From positions 32,613 to 96,612 of the forward strand of contig NZ_JAGPBB010000004.1 in assembly GCF_018063565.1 (NCBI RefSeq): 64,000 nucleotides of DNA, read 5' to 3'. The DNA is from Rhodoferax sp. (GTDB lineage Bacteria; Pseudomonadota; Gammaproteobacteria; Burkholderiales; Burkholderiaceae_C). The notes beneath the pieces are model-generated. The model did no database searches and was not told where the DNA came from. It saw only the letters and a list, made by a program, of their open reading frames with translations. Positions 56,797-64,000 of the stretch are shown piece after piece (position 1 is the first letter of the stretch; the number at the start of each line of letters is the position of its first letter). Position numbers and translations under genes: made by a program.

Positions 56797-58677
56797 ATGA
56801 CTGACGCTACCCTAGCGACAGGCGACTTTTCGTCTGTCGAAATTATCTCCAATGACCTGATCGACGATGGATCTGCAGCCGTCGCTGCGGCTCCGGTCGA
56901 AGAAGCCCTCAATGGCTTTGTTGCGCTGGACCTGGCCCCGGAACTGATCCGTGCGGTCAAAGACCTGGGCTTTACCCAGCCCACCATCGTCCAGCAAAAA
57001 ACCATCCCGCTGGCCTTGCAGGGCCACAATGACGGCGCCAAGGAGGCGCGCTTTATTGACCTGATGGTTTCCAGCCAGACCGGCAGCGGTAAGACCGCCG
57101 CATTCCTGTTGCCGGTGCTGCACACCCTGCTCACGCAGCAAGCGCAAGCCGAAGCCAAAGAGCGCGACGACTACCAGCGCGCCGTGGCCGAGGCCACCGC
57201 CAAAGGCGAGGCCCCCCCGAAACGCGCCAAGCGCAAAGACCCGACCAACCCGCGCCATTTCACCGCCCCTGCACCCGGCGCGTTGGTGGTTTGCCCGACG
57301 CGCGAACTCGCGCAGCAGGTGGCGCACGACGCCATCGACCTAGTGCAGCACTGCCGCGGCCTGCGCATTGCCAATATTGTGGGCGGCATGCCGTATCAGT
57401 TGCAGATTGCCAAGCTGCAAAACGCCAATCTGGTGGTGGCCACCCCGGGGCGTCTGCTGGACTTGCAGCGCTCGATGCAGATCAAGCTCGACCAGGTGCA
57501 GTTCCTGGTGGTCGATGAGGCTGACCGCATGCTCGATCTGGGCTTTGCCGACGATCTGGCCGAAATCAACCAGCTCACCATCGCGCGCAAGCAGACCATG
57601 ATGTTCAGCGCAACCTTTGCGCCACGCATCCAGCAGCTGGCCGCCCGAGTCATGCGCGAGCCGCAACGCATCACCATCGACAACCCGCAGGAAAAACACG
57701 CCAACATCAAGCAGGTGATGTTCTGGGCCGACAACGCGCAGCACAAACGCAAGCTGCTGGATCACTGGCTGCGCGACACCGGCATTAACCAGGCGATTGT
57801 GTTTGCCAGTACGCAAATTGAATGTGATGGCCTCGCCAATGACTTGCAGCAAGACGGCTTTGACGCCGTGGCCCTGCATGGCGCCCTGAGCCAGGGTCTG
57901 CGTAACCGCCGTCTGATGGCGCTGCGCCAGGGCCAAGTGCAGATTCTGGTGGCCACCGACGTGGCCGCACGCGGTCTGGATGTGCCCACCATCACACACG
58001 TGTTCAACTTTGGTCTGCCGATGAAGGCCGAGGACTACACCCACCGCATTGGCCGCACCGGCCGTGCCGGGCGGGACGGTCTGGCCGTCACCTTTGCCGA
58101 ATTTCGCGACCGTCGCAAGATTTTTGACATCGAAGCCTACACGCGCCAACCCATCAAAGCCGAAGTGGTGCCGGGGCTGGAGCCGCAGCAGCGCATGCCT
58201 GAGGCACCGCGCGGCGGCTTTGGTGGCCGGGGCGGTTTTGGTGACCGTGACCGCAAGTTTGGTGGCGGCGGCCGCCCGAGCGGTGGTTTTGGTGGTGGCA
58301 ATCGCGGTGGCTTCGGCGACCGGGGTGGCTTCAACGACAACCGTGGTGGTTTTGCAGACCGAAATGCCTCTGGCCCACGTCTAGTGGGCGCTGATAGCTA
58401 TCAAGATAATAAACCGGGTGGGTTTCACCCGCGTGACGAGCGCCCCGCAGCTCCGGCGCGTGATGCCTTCAGCTACGAGCGCAAAGGTGGTTTCAACGAC
58501 CGCTTTGCCGGCGACCGCAACGACCGTGGCCCGGGCGCTGGTGCTGGTGCACCGCGGGGTGATTTCGCGGCGCGCAAGCCAGCCTTTGGCAAACCAGCAT
58601 TTTCCAAACCTGCCGGTGGTGGCAAAGTGTTTGTGCCGCGCGATGCGCAAAAGCGCTTTTCCAAGAATGATCGTTGA
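56797..58677 (+). CDS. DEAD-box RNA helicase with Gly/Arg-rich tail
   Basis: ATP-dependent RNA helicase of 626 residues, RhlE-like. Q-motif region FTQPTIVQQKTIP, Walker A SQTGSGKT at 93-100, DEAD at 240-243, SAT in MFSATFAP and motif VI HRIGRTGRAG. A charged insert of about 44 residues (114-157) lies between motifs I and Ia. The C-terminal 170 residues are rich in GGFGGRGG/RGGFGDR repeats and probably bind RNA. Residues 522-536 are encoded by copy G of the 46-nt element. It starts after a structured leader. Confidence 0.93.
   Translation: MTDATLATGDFSSVEIISNDLIDDGSAAVAAAPVEEALNGFVALDLAPELIRAVKDLGFTQPTIVQQKTIPLALQGHNDGAKEARFIDLMVSSQTGSGKTAAFLLPVLHTLLTQQAQAEAKERDDYQRAVAEATAKGEAPPKRAKRKDPTNPRHFTAPAPGALVVCPTRELAQQVAHDAIDLVQHCRGLRIANIVGGMPYQLQIAKLQNANLVVATPGRLLDLQRSMQIKLDQVQFLVVDEADRMLDLGFADDLAEINQLTIARKQTMMFSATFAPRIQQLAARVMREPQRITIDNPQEKHANIKQVMFWADNAQHKRKLLDHWLRDTGINQAIVFASTQIECDGLANDLQQDGFDAVALHGALSQGLRNRRLMALRQGQVQILVATDVAARGLDVPTITHVFNFGLPMKAEDYTHRIGRTGRAGRDGLAVTFAEFRDRRKIFDIEAYTRQPIKAEVVPGLEPQQRMPEAPRGGFGGRGGFGDRDRKFGGGGRPSGGFGGGNRGGFGDRGGFNDNRGGFADRNASGPRLVGADSYQDNKPGGFHPRDERPAAPARDAFSYERKGGFNDRFAGDRNDRGPGAGAGAPRGDFAARKPAFGKPAFSKPAGGGKVFVPRDAQKRFSKNDR
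58359..58404 (-). repeat. 46-nt palindromic element, copy G, inside the helicase gene
   Basis: The minus strand reads TTGATAGCT at one end and GGCATTTCGG at the other, aligned without gaps with copy F. Read on the plus strand it encodes R-N-A-S-G-P-R-L-V-G-A-D-S-Y-Q within the Gly/Arg-rich tail, a clear break in that repeat pattern. Confidence 0.65.
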
Positions 58678-58708
58678 TCCTGTTCAGTGATCCAGGAGTT
58701 TTGAGCCT

Positions 58709-58745
58709 CCAGCCCATGATCAAGTTGGGTTGGGGGTTCTTTTAC
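58709..58745 (+). terminator. possible terminator after the helicase gene
   Basis: CCAGCCC/GGGTTGG (58709-58715, 58727-58733, one G-T pair) is followed by GGGTTCTTTTACTT. It lies between the convergent helicase and Na/Pi symporter genes. Confidence 0.45.
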
Positions 58746-58751
58746 TTGTAG

Positions 58752-60458
58752 CTACTTGGCGGTGTTCGATGTCTTGTTGTTGACCAGGGCTGCATCCGTT
58801 GGGGTGATTTGCGCGGGTTGCGTCTGGCGCAAGCGGCTGGGTTCCAGCGCACCGGCGGTCTCCAGGATCGGGTAGGCAATCGACGCAATGTGCGAGTTGA
58901 TGCGTTTGAGCTCGCTGATCATGTCCAGGTGCAAGGAACTGGTCTCGATGCTCTGCAGCGTGTTGTCAGACAGGCGGGTAATGTGGTTGGCGGCGTAGGC
59001 CAGCTCCATGTCACGAAAACGGGTTTTCTGCTCCAGCAAGGTTCTGGCGTCCTGCAGATTGCCGTTCAGGAACACACTCATGCCCAATCGCAGATTGCCC
59101 ACCAGATGCTGATGCAGCTCAGTGATCTCGGCCATGCCGGCGTCAGAGAATGCCCGACCGGCCTTGATTTTCTTTTTCTCGACATCGCCCAGCACGCGTT
59201 CGATGATGTCGCCGATCTGCTCCATATTGATAGTGAAGCTGATGATTTCGGCCCAGCGTGCGCCTTCTTTCTCGCTGAGCGACTCACGTGAAATCTTGGT
59301 CAGGTAGTACTTGATGTCTGAATACAGCCGGTCCACCGTGTCGTCGAGCTTTTGCAACGACTGGGCCAGCGCCATGTCGTCGTTGCGGGTGACATCGAGC
59401 AGGCCGCGCAGCATGGTCTCCACCACATCGGCCTGGTGCATCGCCTCGCGCACGGCGCAAGACAAGGCCACCGAAGGCGTCGCCAGCGCCGAGGGGTCCA
59501 GATGCCGGTGTCGCCCGTTGAGGTGGTTGTTGACCGGTTTGGGCAGCCAGTAACTCACCCAGCCGGCCACCACCCCGGTCAGGCCAATGAACACCAGCGA
59601 GACCATCACATTGAAGGCCAGGTGAAACAGCACCACCAGCGTGGCTTCGTCGGGCAGCACGGGCTGAAGCGTCTGCAGCCACAGCGGTGTCAACGGAGCA
59701 GCAATGGCTATACCCAGCACTTTGAACACCAGATTGCCCATCGGCACCTGCCTTGCCTCGATCGGTGAGCGCAGGGTGGTCAGCACCGCCAGCAAGCCAC
59801 TGCCCAGGTTGGCCCCCAACACCAGACCCAGCGCCACATCCGCCGTGACTACATGGGTACTGACCAGGGTGGCGGTGAGCAGCACGATGGCCAGACTGGA
59901 GTAACTCACCACCGCCAGCACGGCGCCCACAGTGATTTCCAGCAGGCGCTCGCTGCCCAGTGACCCCAGCAGTGCCCGGACCGCAGGTGCGCGCGTCAGT
60001 TCGTTGGCGGATACCGTGACCAGATGCAAGGCCAATAGCATCAAGCCCAACCCGATCAGAATACGCCCGGTGTAACCCACGTTGGTGGATTGACGGGCAA
60101 TGAACAGCACCACGCCGACAAAAATGAACAGCGGCGACAGCCACGACAGATCGCGCGAAAAAACCACTGCCATCACGCTGGTGCCCATGTCGGCACCCAG
60201 CATCACCGCCAACGCGGACGGCAAGGCCATCAGACCCTGGCCAACAAATGCCGAGACGATCAGCGCGGTGGCGGTGCCCGACTGCAGCAGTGCGGTGACA
60301 CCGATGCCTGAAACCACGGCATTGAAGCGGTTGCTGACACTTTGTGCCAGCACTTTGCGCAAATTGGCGCCCAGCACCCGCAACGTGTCTTTTCGCACCA
60401 GGTGGGTGCCCCAGACCAGCAAGGCAATGGCAGCCAGCAGGTTCAGCAGGTGGGTCAC
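58752..60458 (-). CDS. Na+/phosphate symporter with PhoU-like tail (NptA/YjbB family)
   Basis: Membrane protein of 568 residues. Two inverted Na/Pi-cotransporter repeats carry the QS-type motifs ALLQSGTATALIVSAFVGQG and VVSYSSLAIVLLTATL, with GADMGTSVMAV and GANLGSGLLAVL. The C-terminal 200 residues form a PhoU-like helical domain (LDDTVDRLYSDIKYYLT, EQIGDIIERV). It can move phosphate with sodium, possibly outward. It starts 24 bases after lspA and may be part of the ribF-ileS-lspA transcript. Confidence 0.88.
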   Translation of the reverse strand: MTHLLNLLAAIALLVWGTHLVRKDTLRVLGANLRKVLAQSVSNRFNAVVSGIGVTALLQSGTATALIVSAFVGQGLMALPSALAVMLGADMGTSVMAVVFSRDLSWLSPLFIFVGVVLFIARQSTNVGYTGRILIGLGLMLLALHLVTVSANELTRAPAVRALLGSLGSERLLEITVGAVLAVVSYSSLAIVLLTATLVSTHVVTADVALGLVLGANLGSGLLAVLTTLRSPIEARQVPMGNLVFKVLGIAIAAPLTPLWLQTLQPVLPDEATLVVLFHLAFNVMVSLVFIGLTGVVAGWVSYWLPKPVNNHLNGRHRHLDPSALATPSVALSCAVREAMHQADVVETMLRGLLDVTRNDDMALAQSLQKLDDTVDRLYSDIKYYLTKISRESLSEKEGARWAEIISFTINMEQIGDIIERVLGDVEKKKIKAGRAFSDAGMAEITELHQHLVGNLRLGMSVFLNGNLQDARTLLEQKTRFRDMELAYAANHITRLSDNTLQSIETSSLHLDMISELKRINSHIASIAYPILETAGALEPSRLRQTQPAQITPTDAALVNNKTSNTAK

Positions 60459-60482
60459 TGGGGGCCTTCTCGGTTTTCTGAA

Positions 60483-61007
60483 TCAGCGTCCGCGCCGGAC
60501 CCGCAGCAACTCATCCAGAATGAGGCAGGTCGCACCCAGGGTAATGGCGCTGTCGGCCACGTTGAACGCCGGGAAATGCCAGCTGCCCCAGTAAAAGTCC
60601 AGAAAATCAATCACATACCCGTGCAGCACCCGATCCACCACATTGCCAATGGCACCGCCAAGGATGCTGGCCAGCGCAAAGGCAAACAGCTTCTGTCCGG
60701 CGTAGGAGCGCAGCAACCAGACGATCACGATCGCCGCCACTACCCCGATGACGGTGAAGAACCAGCGTTGCCAGCCCGCAGCACCGGCCAGAAACGAAAA
60801 CGCCGCACCGCTGTTGTGCACCCGCACCACGTTGAAGAAGCTGGTGACCGGTGTCTGGTCGCCCAACTGGTAGTAGCCCAGGATCAGAACCTTGGTGAAC
60901 TGGTCGGCGATCAGCACCACGGCAGCCCACGCCAGCCAGATCCACAAGCTGCTGCCCGACGCCATGGGCCGCGCAGCGCCGCCGGCACCAGCCTTGCGTG
61001 TCGCCAT
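60483..61007 (-). CDS. lspA: lipoprotein signal peptidase (signal peptidase II)
   Basis: Aspartic protease of the inner membrane that removes lipoprotein signal peptides, 174 residues. Four membrane helices; catalytic Asp in [16 protein letters not shown] and FNVADSAIT. The start overlaps the ileS stop by one base (TGATG). The order ileS-lspA is standard. Confidence 0.96.
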   Translation of the reverse strand: MATRKAGAGGAARPMASGSSLWIWLAWAAVVLIADQFTKVLILGYYQLGDQTPVTSFFNVVRVHNSGAAFSFLAGAAGWQRWFFTVIGVVAAIVIVWLLRSYAGQKLFAFALASILGGAIGNVVDRVLHGYVIDFLDFYWGSWHFPAFNVADSAITLGATCLILDELLRVRRGR

Positions 61008-63898
61008 CAGGCAAACACCCGCGTTTCACCCGCACCAAACAGATTACTGGTGCAGCGACCACAAATTGTTGGGTGGGCGGGGTCCGTGCCAACGTCATCA
61101 CGGTAATGCCAGCAGCGCTCACATTTCACGTCATTTGAGGCTCTAGCGCTTATGGATAGGTCGCTACCAGCTATCAACTCAATAGTCGATGTAATGAACA
61201 CAAACTTCAGATCCTCACCCAGACCTGACAGCAAGGCGTGATCATCCGGCCCCATCGTCAGGCGGATGTTGGCCTGAAGTGACGAGCCCAACTGGCCCGC
61301 GGCACGCAGCACCTCGATGTCCTTGTTGACGGCATCGCGAATCTCGCGGATGCGCACCCATTTGGCCAGCAGGGCAACGTCGGGGCTGGCCAGCGTGCTG
61401 TAGTAATCCATAAATATGGACGGACGACTGCCGGCAGGGGTTTTGCCTTGCGCACCCAGCACAGCCCAGGCTTCTTCAGCGGTAAAGCTCAAAAACGGTG
61501 CCATCCAGCGCAGCATCGCCTGGGTGATCTGCCACAGCGCGGTTTGGGCGCTGCGCCGCGCCAGCGAGTTGGCGGCGGTGGTGTAGAGCCGGTCTTTGAG
61601 GATGTCGAGGTAGAACGATCCCAGGTCCTCACTGCAGTAAATCTGTAGTTTGGCCACCACCGGGTGAAATTCATACACCTCAAAATGCGCCAGCACCTCG
61701 GCTTGCAGTTGGGCGGCGCGGCTGAGCGCGTAGCGGTCAATCTCCAGAAGTTGGTCCGCTGCCACGGCATCCACCGCCGGATCAAAGTCGTGGGTGTTGG
61801 CCAGAAGGAACTTGAGCGTGTTGCGGATGCGGCGGTAAATGTCGACCACCCGCGCCAGAATCTTGTCGTCGCCGGCAATGTCGCCTGAGTAGTCGCTTGC
61901 CGCCACCCACAGGCGGATGATCTCGGCACCGAGTTTCTTGCTGGTTTCCTGTGGGTCAACGCCGTTGCCGGCGCTTTTGCTCATCTTGTGGCCTTTGCTG
62001 TCCACGGTAAAGCCGTGTGTCAGGATGCCGAGGTACGGCGCTCGGTCGTACATGGCACAGGCGGTCAGCAGGCTGGAGTGGAACCAGCCGCGGTGCTGGT
62101 CGTGCCCTTCCAGGTACAGGTCGGTCTCGGGTCCGTCGGCATGGCCTGCGCCGGGGTGCGAACCTTTGAGCACCGTGGTGTGGGTGGTGCCGGAGTCAAA
62201 CCACACCTCCAGAATGTCGCTGCTCTTGGTGTAGTGCGGGGCGTCAAGCTGGCAGTCGATGGTGGCCAGAATGGCCTCGGGGGTGGCCTTGCTCCAGGCT
62301 TCAATGCCGCCGTGCTCCACCATGTCGGCTGCAATGTCCAGAATCTCCATGGTGCGCGGATGCAACTCGCCGCTGTCCTTGTGGACAAAAAACGGCAGCG
62401 GCACACCCCAACTGCGCTGACGGCTGATGCACCAGTCGGGCCGCCCGGCGATCATGTCGCGCAGGCGCACCTTGCCGTTTTCGGGGTAAAACGCTGTATT
62501 TTCAATAGCTGCCAGCGCAGTCTGTCTGAGCGTCAGTGGCGCTTTTTCTTTGGTAAATACCCCAGCGCCATCGTCCATGCGGATAAACCATTGAGCTGCG
62601 GCGCGGTAGATCACCGGCGTCTTGTGGCGCCAGCAGTGCGGGTAGCTGTGCACGATGTTCTCGGTGGCAAACAGGCGGCCAGCCTCGCGCAGCGCGTCGA
62701 TGATGACCGGGCAGGCTTTCCAGATGTTTTGCCCGCCAAACAGCGGCAACTCGGGCGCATAGACACCGTTACCCTGCACCGGGTTGAGGATGTCGTCATA
62801 GGCCATCCCATGCGACACACAGCTGTGAAAGTCGTCCACGCCATAGGCCGGTGCGCTGTGCACAATGCCGGTGCCGTCTTCGGCAGTGGCATAGTCGGCC
62901 AGATAGACGGGGCTGAGGCGGTCATAGCCGGCATCCACATGGGCCAACGGGTGTTTGAAATGGATGCCACCCAGGTTCTTGCCCAGCGTGGTGGCCACCA
63001 CGGTGCCGGTCAGGCCAAAGCGTGCCATGCACTTTTCGACCAAGGTCTCGGCCAGCACCAGCAGTCCCCGCTCGGTATCGACCAGCGCGTAAGACAACTC
63101 TGGGTTCAGGTTCAGCGCCTGGTTGGCCGGAATGGTCCAGGCGGTGGTGGTCCAGATCACCACAAAAGCATCCATCGCCAGTTCACTCAAGCCAAAGGCA
63201 GTGGCAAGTTTGTCTTGTTCGGCACACAAAAAGCCCACGTCCAGCGTTTGTGATTTTTTGTCGGCGTATTCGATCTCGAACTCTGCCAAGGACGAGCCGC
63301 AGTCAAAACACCAATACACCGGTTTCAAGCCACGGTAGACAAAGCCGCGTTCAATCACCCGCTTGAAGGCGCGAATCTCGTCGGCTTCGTTCTTGAAATC
63401 CATGGTGCGGTAGGGGTGGTCCCAATCGCCCAGCACACCCAGCCGTTTGAAGTCGGCCATTTGCAGCGCGATCTGCTCGGTGGCGTAGGCCCGGCTTTTG
63501 GCCTGCATGTCGTCACGCGCCAGTTTGCGGCCAAACTTCTTCTCAATGGCGTTTTCGATCGGCAAGCCATGGCAGTCCCAGCCGGGGATGTAGGCAGCGT
63601 CCAGACCTTTGAGTTGGCGCGCCTTGACGATCATGTCCTTGAGAATTTTGTTGACCGCATGGCCCATGTGGATCTGGCCATTGGCGTAGGGCGGGCCATC
63701 GTGCAGAATGAACTTGGGCTGACCTTTGCGGGCGGCGCGCAGCTTTTGGTACAGGCCCTGGTCTTCCCAGTCCTTGACCCATTGCGGCTCGCGCTTGGGC
63801 AGGTCGCCACGCATCGGAAACGGAGTGTCGGGCAGGTTCAGCGTACTGCGGTAATCGGTTTTGCCGGATGGCTGCGTTTGGGGGTCTTGTGTGGTCAT
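61007..63898 (-). CDS. ileS: isoleucyl-tRNA synthetase
   Basis: Class I synthetase of 963 residues. The HIGH motif reads HMGH (77-80), KMSKS is in [14 protein letters not shown], the editing domain (CP1) lies between, and the C-terminal zinc knuckle has [12 protein letters not shown] and ICGRCTSNL. Residues 908-923, just before the zinc site, are encoded by copy H of the 46-nt element. ATG 63898 is the family start. The frame remains open upstream to the window end because of an apparent frameshift in ribF. Confidence 0.97.
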   Translation of the reverse strand: MTTQDPQTQPSGKTDYRSTLNLPDTPFPMRGDLPKREPQWVKDWEDQGLYQKLRAARKGQPKFILHDGPPYANGQIHMGHAVNKILKDMIVKARQLKGLDAAYIPGWDCHGLPIENAIEKKFGRKLARDDMQAKSRAYATEQIALQMADFKRLGVLGDWDHPYRTMDFKNEADEIRAFKRVIERGFVYRGLKPVYWCFDCGSSLAEFEIEYADKKSQTLDVGFLCAEQDKLATAFGLSELAMDAFVVIWTTTAWTIPANQALNLNPELSYALVDTERGLLVLAETLVEKCMARFGLTGTVVATTLGKNLGGIHFKHPLAHVDAGYDRLSPVYLADYATAEDGTGIVHSAPAYGVDDFHSCVSHGMAYDDILNPVQGNGVYAPELPLFGGQNIWKACPVIIDALREAGRLFATENIVHSYPHCWRHKTPVIYRAAAQWFIRMDDGAGVFTKEKAPLTLRQTALAAIENTAFYPENGKVRLRDMIAGRPDWCISRQRSWGVPLPFFVHKDSGELHPRTMEILDIAADMVEHGGIEAWSKATPEAILATIDCQLDAPHYTKSSDILEVWFDSGTTHTTVLKGSHPGAGHADGPETDLYLEGHDQHRGWFHSSLLTACAMYDRAPYLGILTHGFTVDSKGHKMSKSAGNGVDPQETSKKLGAEIIRLWVAASDYSGDIAGDDKILARVVDIYRRIRNTLKFLLANTHDFDPAVDAVAADQLLEIDRYALSRAAQLQAEVLAHFEVYEFHPVVAKLQIYCSEDLGSFYLDILKDRLYTTAANSLARRSAQTALWQITQAMLRWMAPFLSFTAEEAWAVLGAQGKTPAGSRPSIFMDYYSTLASPDVALLAKWVRIREIRDAVNKDIEVLRAAGQLGSSLQANIRLTMGPDDHALLSGLGEDLKFVFITSTIELIAGSDLSISARASNDVKCERCWHYRDDVGTDPAHPTICGRCTSNLFGAGETRVFA
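61132..61177 (-). repeat. 46-nt palindromic element, copy H, inside ileS
   Basis: On the minus strand it begins TTGATAGCT and has AAGCGCTAGAGCC, aligning without gaps with copies C and D. It is read in the ileS frame as [15 protein letters not shown], with no stop. Confidence 0.75.
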
Positions 63899-64000
63899 GT
63901 TGGCAAAAGAGCAAAGTAGGCGCGGGCGTCCTGGTCGTTTTTGGCGGATGCCAGCGGTCAATGCATCCAGGGATTCGTCGTCGTCATCGTCGTGCAGTCG
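63895..64000 (-). pseudogene. ribF: 3' end of ribF (FAD synthetase/riboflavin kinase) with apparent frameshift
   Basis: From the window end the minus strand reads [21 protein letters not shown], like the RibF C-terminus, but then continues into the ileS frame. In the neighbouring frame the sequence from there on is [13 protein letters not shown] and a TGA that overlaps the ileS ATG (ATGA), exactly as a normal ribF end would look. One extra base near 63936-63943 (run of five A on the minus strand) explains both. It may be an assembly error, a true mutation or a programmed shift. Only the last 35 or so codons are in the window. Confidence 0.6.

Noticed and set aside
62495-62540. Further copy of the 46-nt element in ileS (AATAGCTGCCAGCGC)
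   Set aside because: The encoded residues ([14 protein letters not shown]) are the normal conserved IleS sequence, so the similarity is coincidental.
1-64000. tRNA or rRNA genes, CRISPR arrays, prophage or insertion sequences
   Set aside because: Intergenic spaces were read for cloverleaf-like segments, regularly spaced repeats, transposase or integrase motifs; none was found.

Overview
The window is ordinary chromosome from a betaproteobacterium of the order Burkholderiales, most likely family Comamonadaceae (Rhodoferax/Polaromonas-like). This rests on gene order and protein sequence: mucD-lepA-lepB-rnc-era-recO-pdxJ-acpS-nagZ, leuC-leuD-leuB-asd-fimV-truA-trpF-trpB-trpA-accD, gntR-sdhCDAB-sdhE-gltA divergent from mdh, rpsP-rimM-trmD-rplS and ribF-ileS-lspA are all familiar blocks there. 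I see no prophage, insertion sequence, CRISPR array, rRNA or tRNA gene.

Layout. 1-10.8 kb: periplasmic protease and the lepA-to-nagZ run (translation, secretion, RNA processing, repair, vitamin B6, lipid carrier activation, cell-wall recycling), with two less usual genes (DUF3334, DUF3297) between era and recO. 10.8-16.8 kb: an accessory stretch with a chemoreceptor and a periplasmic PDC-type partner, a SUI1/YciH protein, a quinone oxidoreductase, a broken acetyltransferase and two gene-poor gaps. 16.8-21.8 kb: a YgjP-type metallohydrolase, lysS, a YggT protein, a Lys/Ala-rich exported protein and a two-component system. 21.8-34 kb (minus strand): accD, trpABF, truA, fimV, asd, leuBDC. 34-45.8 kb: a TCA-cycle cluster of gltA, sdhE, sdhBADC and a GntR regulator (minus), divergent from mdh, a CitE-like lyase, an unknown exported protein and acnB (plus). 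45.9-50.4 kb: DUF47-Pit phosphate uptake pair and the rpsP-rplS operon. 50.4-64 kb: NUDIX hydrolase, CobD/CbiB-like protein, hisC, rsgA, phhB, an M48 protease, orn, a DEAD-box RNA helicase, a Na/Pi symporter, lspA, ileS and the tail of ribF.

The most notable signal is a dispersed, imperfectly palindromic element. Seven copies align over exactly 46 nt without gaps, and an eighth is more degraded. None lies in neutral spacer. Three are read in frame inside trpA, ileS and the DEAD-box helicase; two supply or overlap the 5' coding end of phhB and the ygjP-like gene; one holds the trpF stop codon; two lie directly upstream of hisC and nagZ. This resembles the behaviour of Rickettsia palindromic elements. 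Other points of interest are an 18-bp perfect palindrome between gntR and mdh, an apparent 1-nt frameshift at the end of ribF that opens the frame into ileS, a separate sensor/chemoreceptor gene pair, and a structured leader with a mini-ORF before the helicase.
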